Shown here in pieces: positions 12,101 through 25,773 of a stretch of DNA of 64,000 bases (within the stretch, counting starts at the first letter, position 1; each line of letters starts with the position of its first letter). The DNA comes from Terebella lapidaria (Eukaryota; Annelida; Polychaeta; Terebellida; Terebellidae). The DNA is taken from NCBI GenBank assembly GCA_949152475.1, contig OX424561.1, positions 4,154,001 to 4,218,000 on the forward strand, in the 5' to 3' direction. The position numbers and the translations under genes were made by a program. The notes below the pieces were generated by a model. That model did no database searches. It saw nothing but the letters and a program-made list of their open reading frames with translations, and was not told the origin of the DNA.

Positions 12101-15100
12101 TGATGTATACAGCCAGTATATCCACGGTCTCCTTGTCATAATCACACGGAAGGATTGGTGCAACTTTTAAACAGAGAGAAAAATTTCATGATGCAATTTG
12201 GAGCAGTGGAAACAAAGAAAACTTTTCCGGGTGCACTTTTTTCTCCGCAATGAATGCAATTAAATGAAACAGATCCGAACTTTTGCAAAAAAAAATTCCC
12301 CTCAAATTTATTTCCGCACTAGTTTAATAGAATTTTTTGTGATTTATGTCCTGTTTCATTTGTCGTTGTCTCTTTGCCACGTGACAACCATACCCCCCCC
12401 CCCTCCCCACCGCCGAGCAACCACCCCCATGCCACACTGTCATCCAGCAGTAATTACCCCAGTCCTGCCCCTGATGTAACAGAGCAAATCTCCACTCTTG
12501 CTGCAGTTGACTTGTCCCATGCAAAACTCGTCATATTAGCGTAATCGCCTGGCATTGTCCACTTTGCACCAAGGTCGTTTTGTCACGGAGGTCAAATGAC
12601 CAGAACCAGAAAGTACATGACAATACAGGCCAATAAATCCTCAGGGCACAGATTTTATTCCCAATTTAAAAGCAATCTGATTTGCATTTTATCATCGGTT
12701 GGACGCCAGCATTCAAAGTTAACAGGGTAAGGCCAATAATGGATTGGACATTGGTGAAAATTAGTTAGAAATGTAGATGTGTTGGCGAAATGAATCATTG
12801 AACATTTTGAAGCTATGACCAAATATTTGTATATTGTGAACCTACATCTACCCCCCAATACAATGTATGATAAGCACCACAATCAGCACTTCTGCCTATT
12901 GGATGGAACAATGATATCATACTGTTACTGATAATACAAATCCAATTGACTCAGCATGTTCAGGGTATTGAAGGTAGATTGACATGAATAATGACCCCAT
13001 TATTTTGGTCATTCAGCACGGCATTGTGGACATTATGATCAATGGCAAATGTAAACAACCCTTTATGTTATAATTGTATCCCCCGAACAAAGTTCGGCGG
13101 ATACTATGGATTTGGCTTCGTCGTCCGCGTCCGCGTCCGTGTCCGCGTCCGCAGAGATTTTCTTGTGAACGCGCTACAGGCCGCAATTCTCACCCGATCA
13201 CCATTATTTTTTGCAGGCACATATATAATGGTAAGATCCCGACACCAATCGATTTTGGTTGCCGTGGCAACTGAATTGGTCGTTTGGGGACACATTTTGC
13301 ATTGAAAACAGCCTGTTTGAGACACATGGCTTGTGAACGCGCTACAGGCCGCAATTCTCACCCGATCACCATTATTTTTTGCAGGCACATATATTATGGT
13401 AAGATCCCGACACCAATCGATTTTGGTTGCCGTGGCAACTGAATTGGTCGTTTGGGGACACATTTTGCATTGAAAACAGCCTGTTTGAGACACATGGCTT
13501 GTGAACGCTCTACAGATGGCAATTTTTGACGAATCTCGATAATATTTGGAAGTGTTGTTGGGAAGGGCTGTCACACGAAACCAATCGTTTTTTAGAATGA
13601 TCATATAAATATTAATATGTTAACAGCCTAACTTATTACAGAATTTTGAAATATCCATTTTGACATGTACGATCATTCCAATAGCCTGTACAGTGGAAGG
13701 TAATGACACTGGTTTCTTGTTCAGAATGGAGAACTGAAGTTTTCAGTGAAAACAGGACAATATTACTGAATAAGTTAACATTAGTTTTATTAGTTAAGTC
13801 TATTATTGTCCACAATAAAAATAGTTAAGACGAGAAACGTTTATTATTAAGCTCAACAAGGTAAAGGTTTTGTCCAGTACAAATTTCATGGGTGTAACTG
13901 AATAAGTTAACATTATTTTTAATAGTTAAGTCTATTATTGACCACAATAAAAATAGTTAAGACAAGAAATATTTATTATTAACCTCAACAAGGTAAATGT
14001 TTTGTCCAGTACAAATTTCATTGGTGTAACCGAATAAGTTAACATTATTTTCACTAGTTAAGTCTATTATTGACCACAATAAAAATAGTTAAGTCTATTA
14101 TTGACCACAATAAAAATAGTTAAGATGAGAAATATTTATTATTAAGCTCAACAAGGTGAAAGTATGTCCAGTACAGATTTCATGGGTGTACTGAATAAGT
14201 TAACATTATTTTTACTAGTTTAGTCTATTATTGACCACAATAAAAATAGTTAAGACAAGAAATATTTATTATTGGGCTCAACAAGGTAAAGATTCTGTCC
14301 AGTAGACATTTTATGTCTGTAACCAAATAAGTTAAAAAATTTTTTGCTAGTTAAGTCTATTATTGACCTCAATAAAAATAGTTAGGATGAGAAACAATTA
14401 TTATTGAGCTCAACAAGGTTAAAGATTTGTCCAGTACAAATTTCATTGGTGTAACCGAATAAGTTAACATTATTTTCACTAGTTAAGTCTATTATTGACC
14501 ACAATAAGAATAGTTAAGTCTATTATTGACCACAATAAAAATAGTTAAGATGAGAAATATTTATTATTAAGCTCAACAAGGTGAAAGTATGTCCAGTACA
14601 GATTTCGTGGGTGTACTGAATAAGTTAACATTATTTTTAGCTTACCGGCCCTTTGGGCCGATAAGCTATTGTCGTGGTATTTCGTCCGTCGTCCGGCGTC
14701 CGTCGTCCGTCCGTCGTCTGGCGTCCGTCGTCCGTCCGTCGTCCGTCCGGGTCTTTAACTTTTTTTTGACATGATGAATTTCCCCATAAATTTGTCAGAA
14801 CATACCTTGGGCCAGTATCTAAAGACGTTTTTTAAATTTTTTTGATTGAATCGTTTTGGCCTATTTGGCGGCCATTTTTGACGAAAAATTGCCAATTTTG
14901 GACTTTGGAGGCCATTTTCTCAAAAACTGTCTGATCAGTTTTGAGATTTTCGTTTCAAAACATTCCTCTCATGTACCTTTATGATGTTTATAAGTTTCGT
15001 TGCCCTTGAATCGCCGGTCTGCGTGTGGCGGCCATTTTGATTTTTTGACGGGTCGGCAAAAAAATTTTTTTTTGTCCCAAATCAAGTCACTATTCGTTTT

Positions 15101-18100
15101 GAGCCATTTCCAGCAAAAAAAAACAATTTTTTTTTTTTTGGCCATTGAAAAATTTGTTGGACTTAAAAAATTTCACCCAATTTTTCCTTCATAATGGGAG
15201 CTGTGCGGAGTAAACTCATAGAATACTTCAAAATAGAGCCTAAGTATTGGCACATTCAAATGGGAAATCATATATTGCGGTTTGAGTGATGACCTTGGAT
15301 TTGACCTTCAATGACCTTGAAAGGTCAAAAACGATGAATTTTGTCTTTGGTGGCCAATTTGTCAAAATCTATTCAGACAGTTTTTCTCAAAATAATGTAT
15401 AAGATTATCTTTATCTACCTTTGTGATGTGTCACTTGATTTCGTATTATAGTCCATGCAGAAAATGTGTTTCCAGCAACATTTACGAACATGTTTTGACA
15501 ATTAGAGTTCAAGATCAGTGTAACAATTTATATGTTGGAAAATCAATACTCTGAGTTTCTCATGATTGCCGGTAAGCTACAGCACCCTTGGTGCTATGTT
15601 TACTAGTTTAGTCTATTATTGACCACAATAAAAATAGTTAAGACAAGAAATATTTATTATTGGGCTCAACAAGGTAAAGATTCTGTCTAGTAGACATTTT
15701 ATGTCTGTAACCAAATAAGTTAACATTTTTTTTGCTAGTTAAGTCTATTATTGACCTCAATAAAAATAGTTAAGATGAGAAACAATTATTATTGAGCTCA
15801 ACAAGGTTAAGGTTTTGTCTGGTAGAAATTTCTGGGTGTAACCGAATAAGTTAACTTTATTTTTACATGTTAAGTCTATTATTGACCACAATGAAAATAG
15901 ACAAGAAATATTTATTATTGGGCTCAACAAGGTGAAGGCTTTGTCCAGTAGAGATTTTATGTTTGTGACCAAATAAGTTAACATTATTTTTTTGCTAGTT
16001 AAGTCTATTATTGATCACAATAGCTTTTTATGAAAACATTGATCAACTTTTACTTTGAATTTCAACTTGAGACCATGTTTGGCACAAATTATGAGTTAAA
16101 ATATAACTCATGGCGAAAAGTTTGATCTGGGTCCAATTTCGTCATCTTGAAATGCAGTTTTGGTCAACTTTTACTTTGAATTTCAACTTGAAAGCATATT
16201 TGGCACATACATGTATTATGAGTCGAAATATAACTTATGGTGAAAAGTTCGATCTGGCTCCAATTTCGCCATCTTGAAATGCAGTTTTGGTCAACTTTTA
16301 GTTTGAATTTCAATTTGAAACCAAGTTGGGCAGGTATTATGAGTTAAAATATAACTTATGACGAAAAGTTTGATCTGGCTCCAATTTTGTCATCTTGAAA
16401 TGCAGTTTTGATTAACTTTTACTTTGAATTTCAACTTGAAACCATGTTTAGCCCATACATGTATTATGAATCGAAATATAACTTATGGTGAGAAGTTCAA
16501 TCTAGCTCCAATTTCGTCATCTTGAAATGCATTTTTGGTCAAATTTTACTTTGAATTTCAACTTGGAACCAAGTTTGTAAAATATTCTGAGTTGAAATAT
16601 AAATAGGTGAAAAGATTGATCTATCTGTATTTTCGTTATTTTATCAAACATGTCGAATGGAAATTCATATAAAGAGATTTCAGTGCTGATTTTGAATTCG
16701 ACCTTCAATAACCTCGGAAAATCAGTGCAGCAGTTTTGGTGGGGAAAAGAAAACAGTTGTGACTTGGGATTTAACATTTCTCTGGTAATCTTTTTTAGCC
16801 CTTGCTCTAGTTTTTCACACTTGACAGTGATATATTTGGGGCAACAGAGATGATAGGGCTACGGGGGATACACCCAAGCGGTCGTAGGCGACCGGAAGCG
16901 TCTAGTTGATAAGGGGTACAGCCTAATATATTCTGGCCACAACTATCTTTGCTGATTCAATATTTATGCACGTATGCATCAATTGCATTTACTCTGTTAC
17001 TGAGCTGTAACTTTATTGCCATATTCCTTGCTGTGACCTTGGACAAGTGACCTTGATTTATGACCTTGGCTGCTGATTGGTCGATTCTGGATGTAACAAT
17101 GGGAGACTGTGGTAATTTACGCTGTATAATGAAGGGGAAATGGAACCATAAACATGGCTTATTGCGATGTTCTGAATGGGTGTGTAATCATTGCGCTCCA
17201 GAAAGCGTGACTGATGTGATGTCGCCCAACAAAAACATCCTGGAGGTGTTGTCACCAAACAAAAAACTTCCTGGTTCCTTCCTGATATTCATGAACATCT
17301 TAGATATGCTAGTGTTCTTTGGAATTAAAAGTAATTAAGAATTTTAGAAATATGTACAAAATAACAATATTAATATGCTAGAATCTATGGTGATATGCTT
17401 TGTTTTCAAGTTAACAAAAGACACAAAAACGTCATGAATTGGAAGCAAGAATTGTTGCTGCACAATCAAGCCTAACACATCTCGCAGTCATAACAACGGC
17501 TATCAAGTGTCAGATTACAAGAAGTTAATTTTCGTGCAAGTCTCCATCTCCATCAGTTTCACTGACTGGCTCCCCCAGTGCTGGTGTGTGTCGCCGGTGA
17601 CAGGCGGACCGAGGGAGTGAAGGCGTGAGCTGGGCGCAGGCGACATGAATGATGCATGTTTGTGGACTGGAGCTCCGATACGGGAGACAGCGAGGCGCTC
17701 CACATGTAACTCACACACGCGCACACGCTGCACGAGAGTGGCGGGGTAGAGCATGCTGTAACCTTGACGAATTCATAATAAATGTAACATCATCCATGCA
17801 TGCAAATACTGTCATACAGCAGTCAATCATGTGGGACAGGCTTTAAATATTCCTTACTGGGCCACTGCCAACTTCTCTGTTGAGTTATGGCACTTCCGTT
17901 GATTTCTTTCGTCTTGTTTATGTGAAATACGCAATTCACTAATAATATTTATTTACACATCTGAAATATTTGTTAATGATGTAGGTGCCTGAGTTTGGTG
18001 TAGAATGGTCGGTATATGAGAAGCGAAGAACATTCATAAATGGTGGAGAATCTAAAATGATGAAATCGTTGTTTTAGCATGTATCATGACCTGTGGCAGT

Positions 18101-21100
18101 TACAACTCCTGCAGGCTTGACAGGATACAGGAGAATCAACAAATAGTTGTGACGTTTGGAGATTTATGTGTCATGTTATGTCATATCACATGCATTGCCT
18201 CTTCCTACTTGATTTTTACTCCATTTAATTTCAGCTTCTACCCAATAGCTGACTTCATCATGCTCTGTGTCATTCATTCAATACACCAGACACCGGGAGC
18301 AGAACTTCCTTTACTACAAAATGTATATAGATAACAACGTACCAGTAATTTCCAACTGACCAATGTCTCTTTCTCTGCCCCTCGCCCCACAGACAAGGAG
18401 ACCCTGGTGACGGACGCCGGCAAGCTATACGTCCTGGACACGCTTCTCCTGCGACTGAAGAACGAGGGCCACCGTGTCCTCATCTACTCACAGATGACCC
18501 GCATGATCGACATCCTCGAGGTAACGTACCGGTACAGGCAACATGAGCAGAACCGTGGTACACAACTGTCTCAAATCACAGTGTTAGTGCTTACCGGTAT
18601 CAGTGTCTTACACAACACCCGTAAATACAGACAGGACAGGATATGAACCTGTAATATCAGATAAAATCCTCCGTGGGATATTACACTTGTTTGACTGGCA
18701 CCAACACATTAGTGTGATGTTTTGATCATTTCAGTTTTGAGAAGTTTTTAGTATGATGTTTTGACCATCCTTTATGTAGATATGAGAAGTTTTGCATGAT
18801 TTCTTTGCATTGATACACATCTATAGGAAGTAGAAATCAGATTATAGACATTGATCATCTTAACTGGATCAGGAAGTTGTAAAGCTGCAGATGGCGAGCA
18901 GTAAAGATAATCTATGATTGAAGTAGATTTCCTGACTTTGTAGTATTCCATGTTATCTCTATTTGTGTGGCTGACATCTAGCAAATAAATAATGCAATAC
19001 AACTGTATTAGAGGGAAATAGCTGGCTGGTTGATGGGCTTGTTTAGTAATTGATGAGTATATGACACTGCACTGACAGTCCGTCCCTGTGGTGTGGGTCC
19101 ACGGAATGTAGGCGCAAGTTCACTGTCACCTGTTGTGAGAGGTAGGCTGGGTATTCCCCACAGCTGGAATTCCCATTCCTTATAAAGCTCTGTACTATAG
19201 TCTAAAAGACATCCCTGGGCAATAATATTGTTGGGGATAATTGCGCAAGAGATATATCCAGGGGTTATTCGGTGCAAGAGTTTCCAAGGCACATGTTCCG
19301 TAAATGGCAAGGTGCTGGGGAATTACGCGCCAAGGATGGCTCCTGCCAAGAATCTACGCAGCACATTTTCCAAGGAACCAAGGGAGAGAAAAAAGTTATC
19401 ACATCAATCAAAACCATGAGGGAATCCACCGAGGGATGATAAAATTCGCAGTGCAAGAAGCAATTGATTTAAATGTCGCATTGATCCAATCTCTATACGT
19501 GCAGTTCCATGAAGCTGACCATCTCTCACGTCAGTGTCCGAGCGATGGTGTCGAGGATATCTGCCATCATTCCAGCCATTCAGTGTAATCTCGCAGCCAT
19601 TCTCCGTGCTGGTCCTTGTTATGTAGAGCCGTGTTCTTCTATTGTCAACTTCCTGGAACCAAGCTTCATTGATTGCGTACCCGGAAACCGTCCCCAGTCC
19701 ACCAGGTGACTGAAACCACGGCAACATGGGAGAGAGGAATATCAGCCAATGACCGCAATGTTTTATACCATTTGAGACCTGTAGTTGGCATTTATTACTC
19801 ATATAAATATCTTTCTTCAATATCTTTCCATGGAAAATCTGCACATAGTTCGATAGAGCAACTTGGATCTTCGAGTAGTTTGATAAATTTACATGAAATT
19901 GAAAAGAGTTTGTATATGAACTAAAAGACATCCTAGAGGGCCTCTATCTTGTCAGAAATATGTCTCATTATGTATTTCTGATCTTGTGTAATATCGTTCA
20001 TGTTATTCAAAGGAGTGGAAAATATTTAACCACACATACAGATCAGTGAACACGAATACATGGAGGAAAGATGACATCTATCTTCATAACTACACGTACT
20101 GCTGCCTCGTCTCTGGGGGTTTTCACACTTTCTAATGGCAGCAATCACACTGAATTATTCCCAATGACTCTCATCAAATTATGCTAAGCACGACCATCAA
20201 ATTATGCCACTGTCATCTAGAAGTGTTTTGTCCTCACTGACAATCAGACAGGCCCCACTGACTTGTAAGCTAGGGTCCAAAGCGGCTGGCAGCTCATTTA
20301 CACCTACAGAAAGGTGGTAGTTTTGGAGCGATTTGAGGTCCATAAAAACCGTTCAACTGTTCAATGGCCCAGCAATAAACATTCGTACAATGCAGTATAA
20401 CAGATAGAACTGTATTCTGAAAAAAACTGATGGAAGAGATTTGCATTCACTTGGAATAAAAACAACATCCAGATTACTGGCTGGAATAGTGATCGATGCA
20501 TGACTTCAGAATATGGAAAACAAAAAATTGCTTCGTTCCGTATGGACTAATATGACATGTATGTCGACTGAGTGATATTTTCTGGTGGTTGTCTTCGTCC
20601 AAATACCTAGAAATTTATTAAATAGTACTGACAGCTGTCCTATTGTTTCCAAATTGGGATGGATATTGCCAGTATCAATATATGTGACTTGATATGATTC
20701 AGTATATTTCCATTAAGTTCCATTAATTTTATGGCTCATACATGTAAATTTTCAGCAAGTGACCCAGTAGCTTCAGATAACAATCTTTGTTTGGCTGAAC
20801 CCTGTAGGTGCCCTGCTTGTGTTACCATGGTGACAAGCCCTGGGGCTAAGGACTGTTGTCAGGCATGTGCATGTGTTGGTCGCGAGCAGACGGCAAACTC
20901 ATTTATGAAATTTTATGGGTAGAACATGCTTTGTAATAAACTTATTTCTTGGTGTAGATTACTTGTTTGTGGCGTTTTAGTCAGTTTTAGCCACGGGGCA
21001 TCACGCGTGCCATGTCTAGTGATAGCTTTTGTTTACCGTCAAGCGAGTGTGTCCATCCACACGATGTTTGTTTGTGGGTGCTGCTGATACCAAGCGTAGT

Positions 21101-24100
21101 ATCACCATGAATATGCCCTGTTGCATGTTCTAGACCGGTCCTTTATCACAATTTGCATGACAGCAAACCAGCAACAATACAGAGATAAACAGGAAAGCAA
21201 GTGGTCACGAGGATAGTTTTATTTCAAAGCTTTCAGTTGTCATCACGATACATGGATTTGAAATCCGCTCTGGTACCACGTAGTACATGTAAATATGACA
21301 CTGGTGTCAGATCTTGTAGTCTTTGGCCTCAGGGATCAACGGATGGGGTAGTTTGAAGTGTCTTTTGTTGGTTTTGAAAGATGTCGTTTTTAGCATTCAA
21401 TTTCAAAGTTGACACAAAAGACACAAAAGATCAGGTGTTGAAGTCCCTGCTCGATATCACCACAGCTAAGAAAATTTTCATGGCAAAAATCTACACGAAT
21501 TATATCATTGAAAAAAATGATGAATGTTTTGAGATAACAGGATAAACACCCAGCCATTGGAGTCACTGACGTCATTTTGTTTGATTGTGTCTACCTGAAC
21601 AGAACAAAAATGAGGCCGTAAATTGCCACGAATTATCAATAATTGCTTAAGAACATGTTCATGATGACTGAAACATCAGGAGTCATGCATAATGATGATG
21701 AAGGTATGGAGATATTTATCAACATTAGTTTCTCAGCATAAAACTTTTCAATATTAATGGAAATATAATAATTTTGTCATTTGTATTGAAGTATCCGACC
21801 TGAATGTTGGACAGTAACCATGGCGATAGTGAACGATTTATGGGAAACAATAGAAAAAAACTCGTAGAACAATCATAAAAACTAACACAAATTACGCAAC
21901 TGCTCGATATTCCCATAATTTGCATGTTTGTCATGACAACAGTAAACAGAGCGGCGCCAGTTGTTGACCCTTGTTTAATCTCCGGCGGGCAGACGAGTCC
22001 AGTCACCAGGGGGCGCTGGTCTCCGGAGAGCACGCTCGTCAGAAATCACGTCATGTGTCCTGTGATTGGCTCTTGTGATTGACGGCAGTGAGAGGGGGAT
22101 GAATACCAAGTGCGAGTTTTCTGTGTTTCCTTCGGTGTGTTTTTGAAGATTAGTTGAGTTCTGGCACATGATGTCATGTGCAGTCTGAAGATCTTTTTGA
22201 TCATGTTGATTTAGTTGTTCTGTTCTTACGGTGATCATGGCATTAATCAACGAAATGCATCTGTGTTTTAGATCACAAAACAGCTAGTTGCTGTGCTTTG
22301 GAAATGCGTCACTCGTAGACATGATGGCATCCACCCTGCTAACATTCTAGTCAGGGTAGTGCTCCTGAAGTCTACCCTCCCTCCTCCCAAACACACCCTG
22401 CCATGTCAACAAACTCCATTTTGTAAAATACTAATGACATTACCTTATCATTGCCATCACATTGGATACTGACATGGGCCTGATGTTCCGTGGATACATG
22501 CTGTACATGCCTCCAGCTGCCCCTGCCAATTACTCCTCACTGACTCCCATAGCTCCCAGCTTCCCGCAATCTTGTTCGATCAGCCTCTCTTTGTTACCTT
22601 CTCTCAGAACTTGTAGGACAGGACATCCCAAACAAATTAGACAAAAACCACTTACACCCTTCATAGCTCAGAGCAAAGAGGATGTTCCGAGAATACCCCT
22701 GGTTCAGATAACACAGCGATGATGTTGTAGATATGCTGACTGGTGACATCGGGGAAGGCTTTTACTGTGGAGGATATCGCCGTGGTGACAGTGGTGAGGG
22801 TCGCTCCCTGACGGCCTGCACCTTGACCAGGTGGCTTGCTGCTCATTAAGATAAAGTCTGCGATTGGAATTAGTATGTGTCCCTGCGGCAGTGAGCAGTA
22901 TTGTTCTACAGACCCACATCACCACTCCGGAGATATGATATAGTGTGCCTGGGGGGGGGGGGGGGGGGGGGGAGCGTGTGTCTCCACGGTGATGCGCAGT
23001 TACCATGGTCACTGCCTGGGGTCGGGGACTCTGAAAATTGACTTTGTTTGGATAAATTTCTAGTTATTTGCCGATGCAAAATCTCTGTTGCTATACTCAT
23101 TCGGAAATGTTCTCAAAATCATGTTCTCAAAATCTCAAGAACTAATTTCAACCCCTTGGGTATTTTTAGATTTGTCTTTGGAAAAACCTGGAGAGAACTA
23201 CTAATCAACATTGTGTGTCCTTTTGAGTTACTCAGGTGTTAAATTTTTCCCCATTACAACTATTTTAACGGTTTATTTCTTGCCCAGCAGACAAAGGACA
23301 TTTGTGTAGTTAGAGCTGCGTGGCACTTCACCGTTTCCGAGCTTTGTTTGGCATTTTTCGTTACCATTCAGTGTAGAGAAGGTTGTTGAACACGGGGTGT
23401 TTCCCTAATCATGTGTAGCTGCATTGTCTGGGAGCAGCCAGGTATGCAGATTTGGATTTCACTGTCCCCTGGCTGTCGCCGAACTTGCAGACATCTGCAT
23501 AATGAAAACATTCGTCGGGCGTGGAAATGTGGAAATAATAGAATATCATTGAGATGACGGACAACTCCGGGTGATCGCCATCTATCGCAGCGTGGTGTGT
23601 CCTGTCTGACGTATTAGGTTTTTGATACGGCTCGTCGCAGTCCAAATACAACTCACTGTTGGTGCTTGTGTGTGTGTTGCTGTAGTAACATTGCGTTCTG
23701 GACACGTGACCTGTCGTTTCCACCAGGTGACGAGGAAATTGGGCAACTTCACGTCATTCAGCTCAGATATAGGCTCCAAATTTTATTGCTACTCATTTGG
23801 ACCTGTCATTTTATTCATTCGGTGAACACTCATTTCCCTGGGGGCCACCCAATTCAGCGCATTGTCCCTCCAATTTACTCGCGATTTTCATGGCATTTCC
23901 TTTGTGTGAAAGCCTGGGCTGTGATACCAGAAAAAAAAGGAAGTTGGAAGAAAGACACTGACAGCACGAATAAATGATCAGCTGTTGAGTGCAGTCACTC
24001 TTCTTCAGTCCTGCTTAGCCGACTGGTGTTAAATGGTTTTTGATCAACGGTATCAACCTAATTGTGCGAAGGTGTTATTTTGACATTGCCACCTTTACTG

Positions 24101-25738
24101 AAACCGCACATAATTTGGAATAAATTTCAGTCATTGACTTATAAGTCCTCACAAGTTCCCACTGAGGCTGGTGACACTGATTGCAATTTAACTTAGGGAT
24201 CCTAGTATCATTAGCTGCAGATATCCCACCCAATTGTAGGGAGATTTATTCACACCTGAAGCCAAAACATTCTTAGAAATTTCGGACAATTACTCATACA
24301 GGTTACTTATTCATGGAACTGATATGCACATTTATTGACTGGTCTCCATCTTTAACAAATTACTTTATTGCTGAAATTAATTTTATGACCAATTTTGTTC
24401 CAATCAGGTTTTGCTCAGGGGCAGTATTTTATCTTGACTTGACATTCTTCCATTTTTGTTGCCCTAACAGATGTGCATACCTCGTAACGGATGTCCAAAT
24501 ACCTAACCTCCTAAATTGTAAACCATTTCCTTTGATGAAAACATTAAGTTGTCAGACATGCGATCTTTCTGCTATAGAATTGTTGGTAAAATGGGAACAA
24601 AATACAGTATAGCCATTTTCCAGTCTTGAGTAACTTGAGTCGTCACATCCTTTTAGTTATGTAGCCCTTCTCAAACATAGTATTTAAAATTTTTGTGTAA
24701 TACGTAGCACTCTCAATGCTTACAAACACGGTCATGGCATCTCTGTAATACTATACAGGTATTTACCCTTGAGTTGGAAAGTGCTGTTCTATTCTGTACT
24801 GACGTGGGTACAATGTCAAACTCCCAAACTCTTATCAGTCTGGTCAACTTTCTGAATCCTTTGAGTTCATAATTTAAACGTCACACAAAATACAGCTTAT
24901 AAGTTCTGACACCTTCTTATCTTGGATGCAGAGAATATTAATACATGCTTTTGCAGTCTCATGCTTCAATCAGTGTTGCTGTTCTGCAGTCTACAAATAC
25001 ATACAGAATACTTGAATGTGATTGGCTGATTGTAGGAGTCTGCTCTGAGATGGCAAAATTGGGTGAAATTGCTGCAGACAAAAGACAGCAGATAGACTGG
25101 CACAAAGCCTTTGACACGGTGTAGTTCTCTGACTGGACAACACACGAGGTCACCAGGGCCAGCTCATCCCTCTCACTCCCAACAACTGGGCCCTGTCAGT
25201 CATGCTAATGAGGTCGCGACCTATTTAGGTCAAGTGAGAGTCAACCAAATGTTCGCCTTTCTCTGTCATGCAATGCCTTGCCCCCTTCGGGAATTTTTAA
25301 AAAAAAAATACAGTTATGTTTTTCTGGTTACTGAATTTTATAGATGTCTGAGGCCTCTTAAGTCTTCGATTCACTCAGATTGATGGAAAAAGTCTGTGCC
25401 GGAAAGAAAAAAAGATAGAGTTTAAATTTACTGAGCATTAGGCGACAGATGTCGTAAATGATAGTAACAAGAATATAATAGGATGGGATCATGGTAATAT
25501 GAATGGAAGTGAAGTCACTTCATGTATAAAAAAGACAAAAGATTAATACTGCTTCTCAGGCAGAGTGGGGAGATTTCCATGTTGACTATTGAACTTTCAA
25601 TTTATTTGATGAATATTTTGAAATTTGTTCTCCTTGAGGCTATTTTATTTGAAATTCGAATGTGGTGTTCAAATGTAATGTTATGTTTGAAATATGAATT
25701 AGGGCATTTCGGCCCGAAATGCCCTTATGGTTTTGTCT

Positions 25739-25773
<35 letters not shown>

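Larger units (their letters stand above)
13075..16905 (+). mobile_element. Helitron-like non-autonomous element with three satellite blocks (intron 10)
   Basis: The left end carries GTATCCCCC followed at once by the hairpin CCGAAC-AAA-GTTCGG (13083..13097). The right end carries the inverted GGGGGATAC, then the hairpin CGGTCG-TAGG-CGACCG (16879..16894), then CTAG at 16902..16905 followed by TT. A 3' hairpin close to a terminal CTAG before T, with short subterminal inverted repeats, is the pattern of Helitron/Helentron derivatives (HINE, including bivalve pearl elements; family knowledge). The body holds a (GTCCGC)n tract, a 168-bp tandem repeat, a 132-bp tandem array and a 120-bp tandem array. 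No helicase coding was seen. A second element is nested at 14638..15600. Confidence 0.65.

Noticed and set aside
13104-13604. 166-codon minus-strand open frame with two identical internal repeats
   Set aside because: It follows from the 168-bp (56-codon) tandem repeat plus the GTCCGC tract; not a gene.
20823-20836. GTTACCATGGTGAC as another X-box
   Set aside because: It misses the consensus on both strands by at least one position; only full matches were listed.
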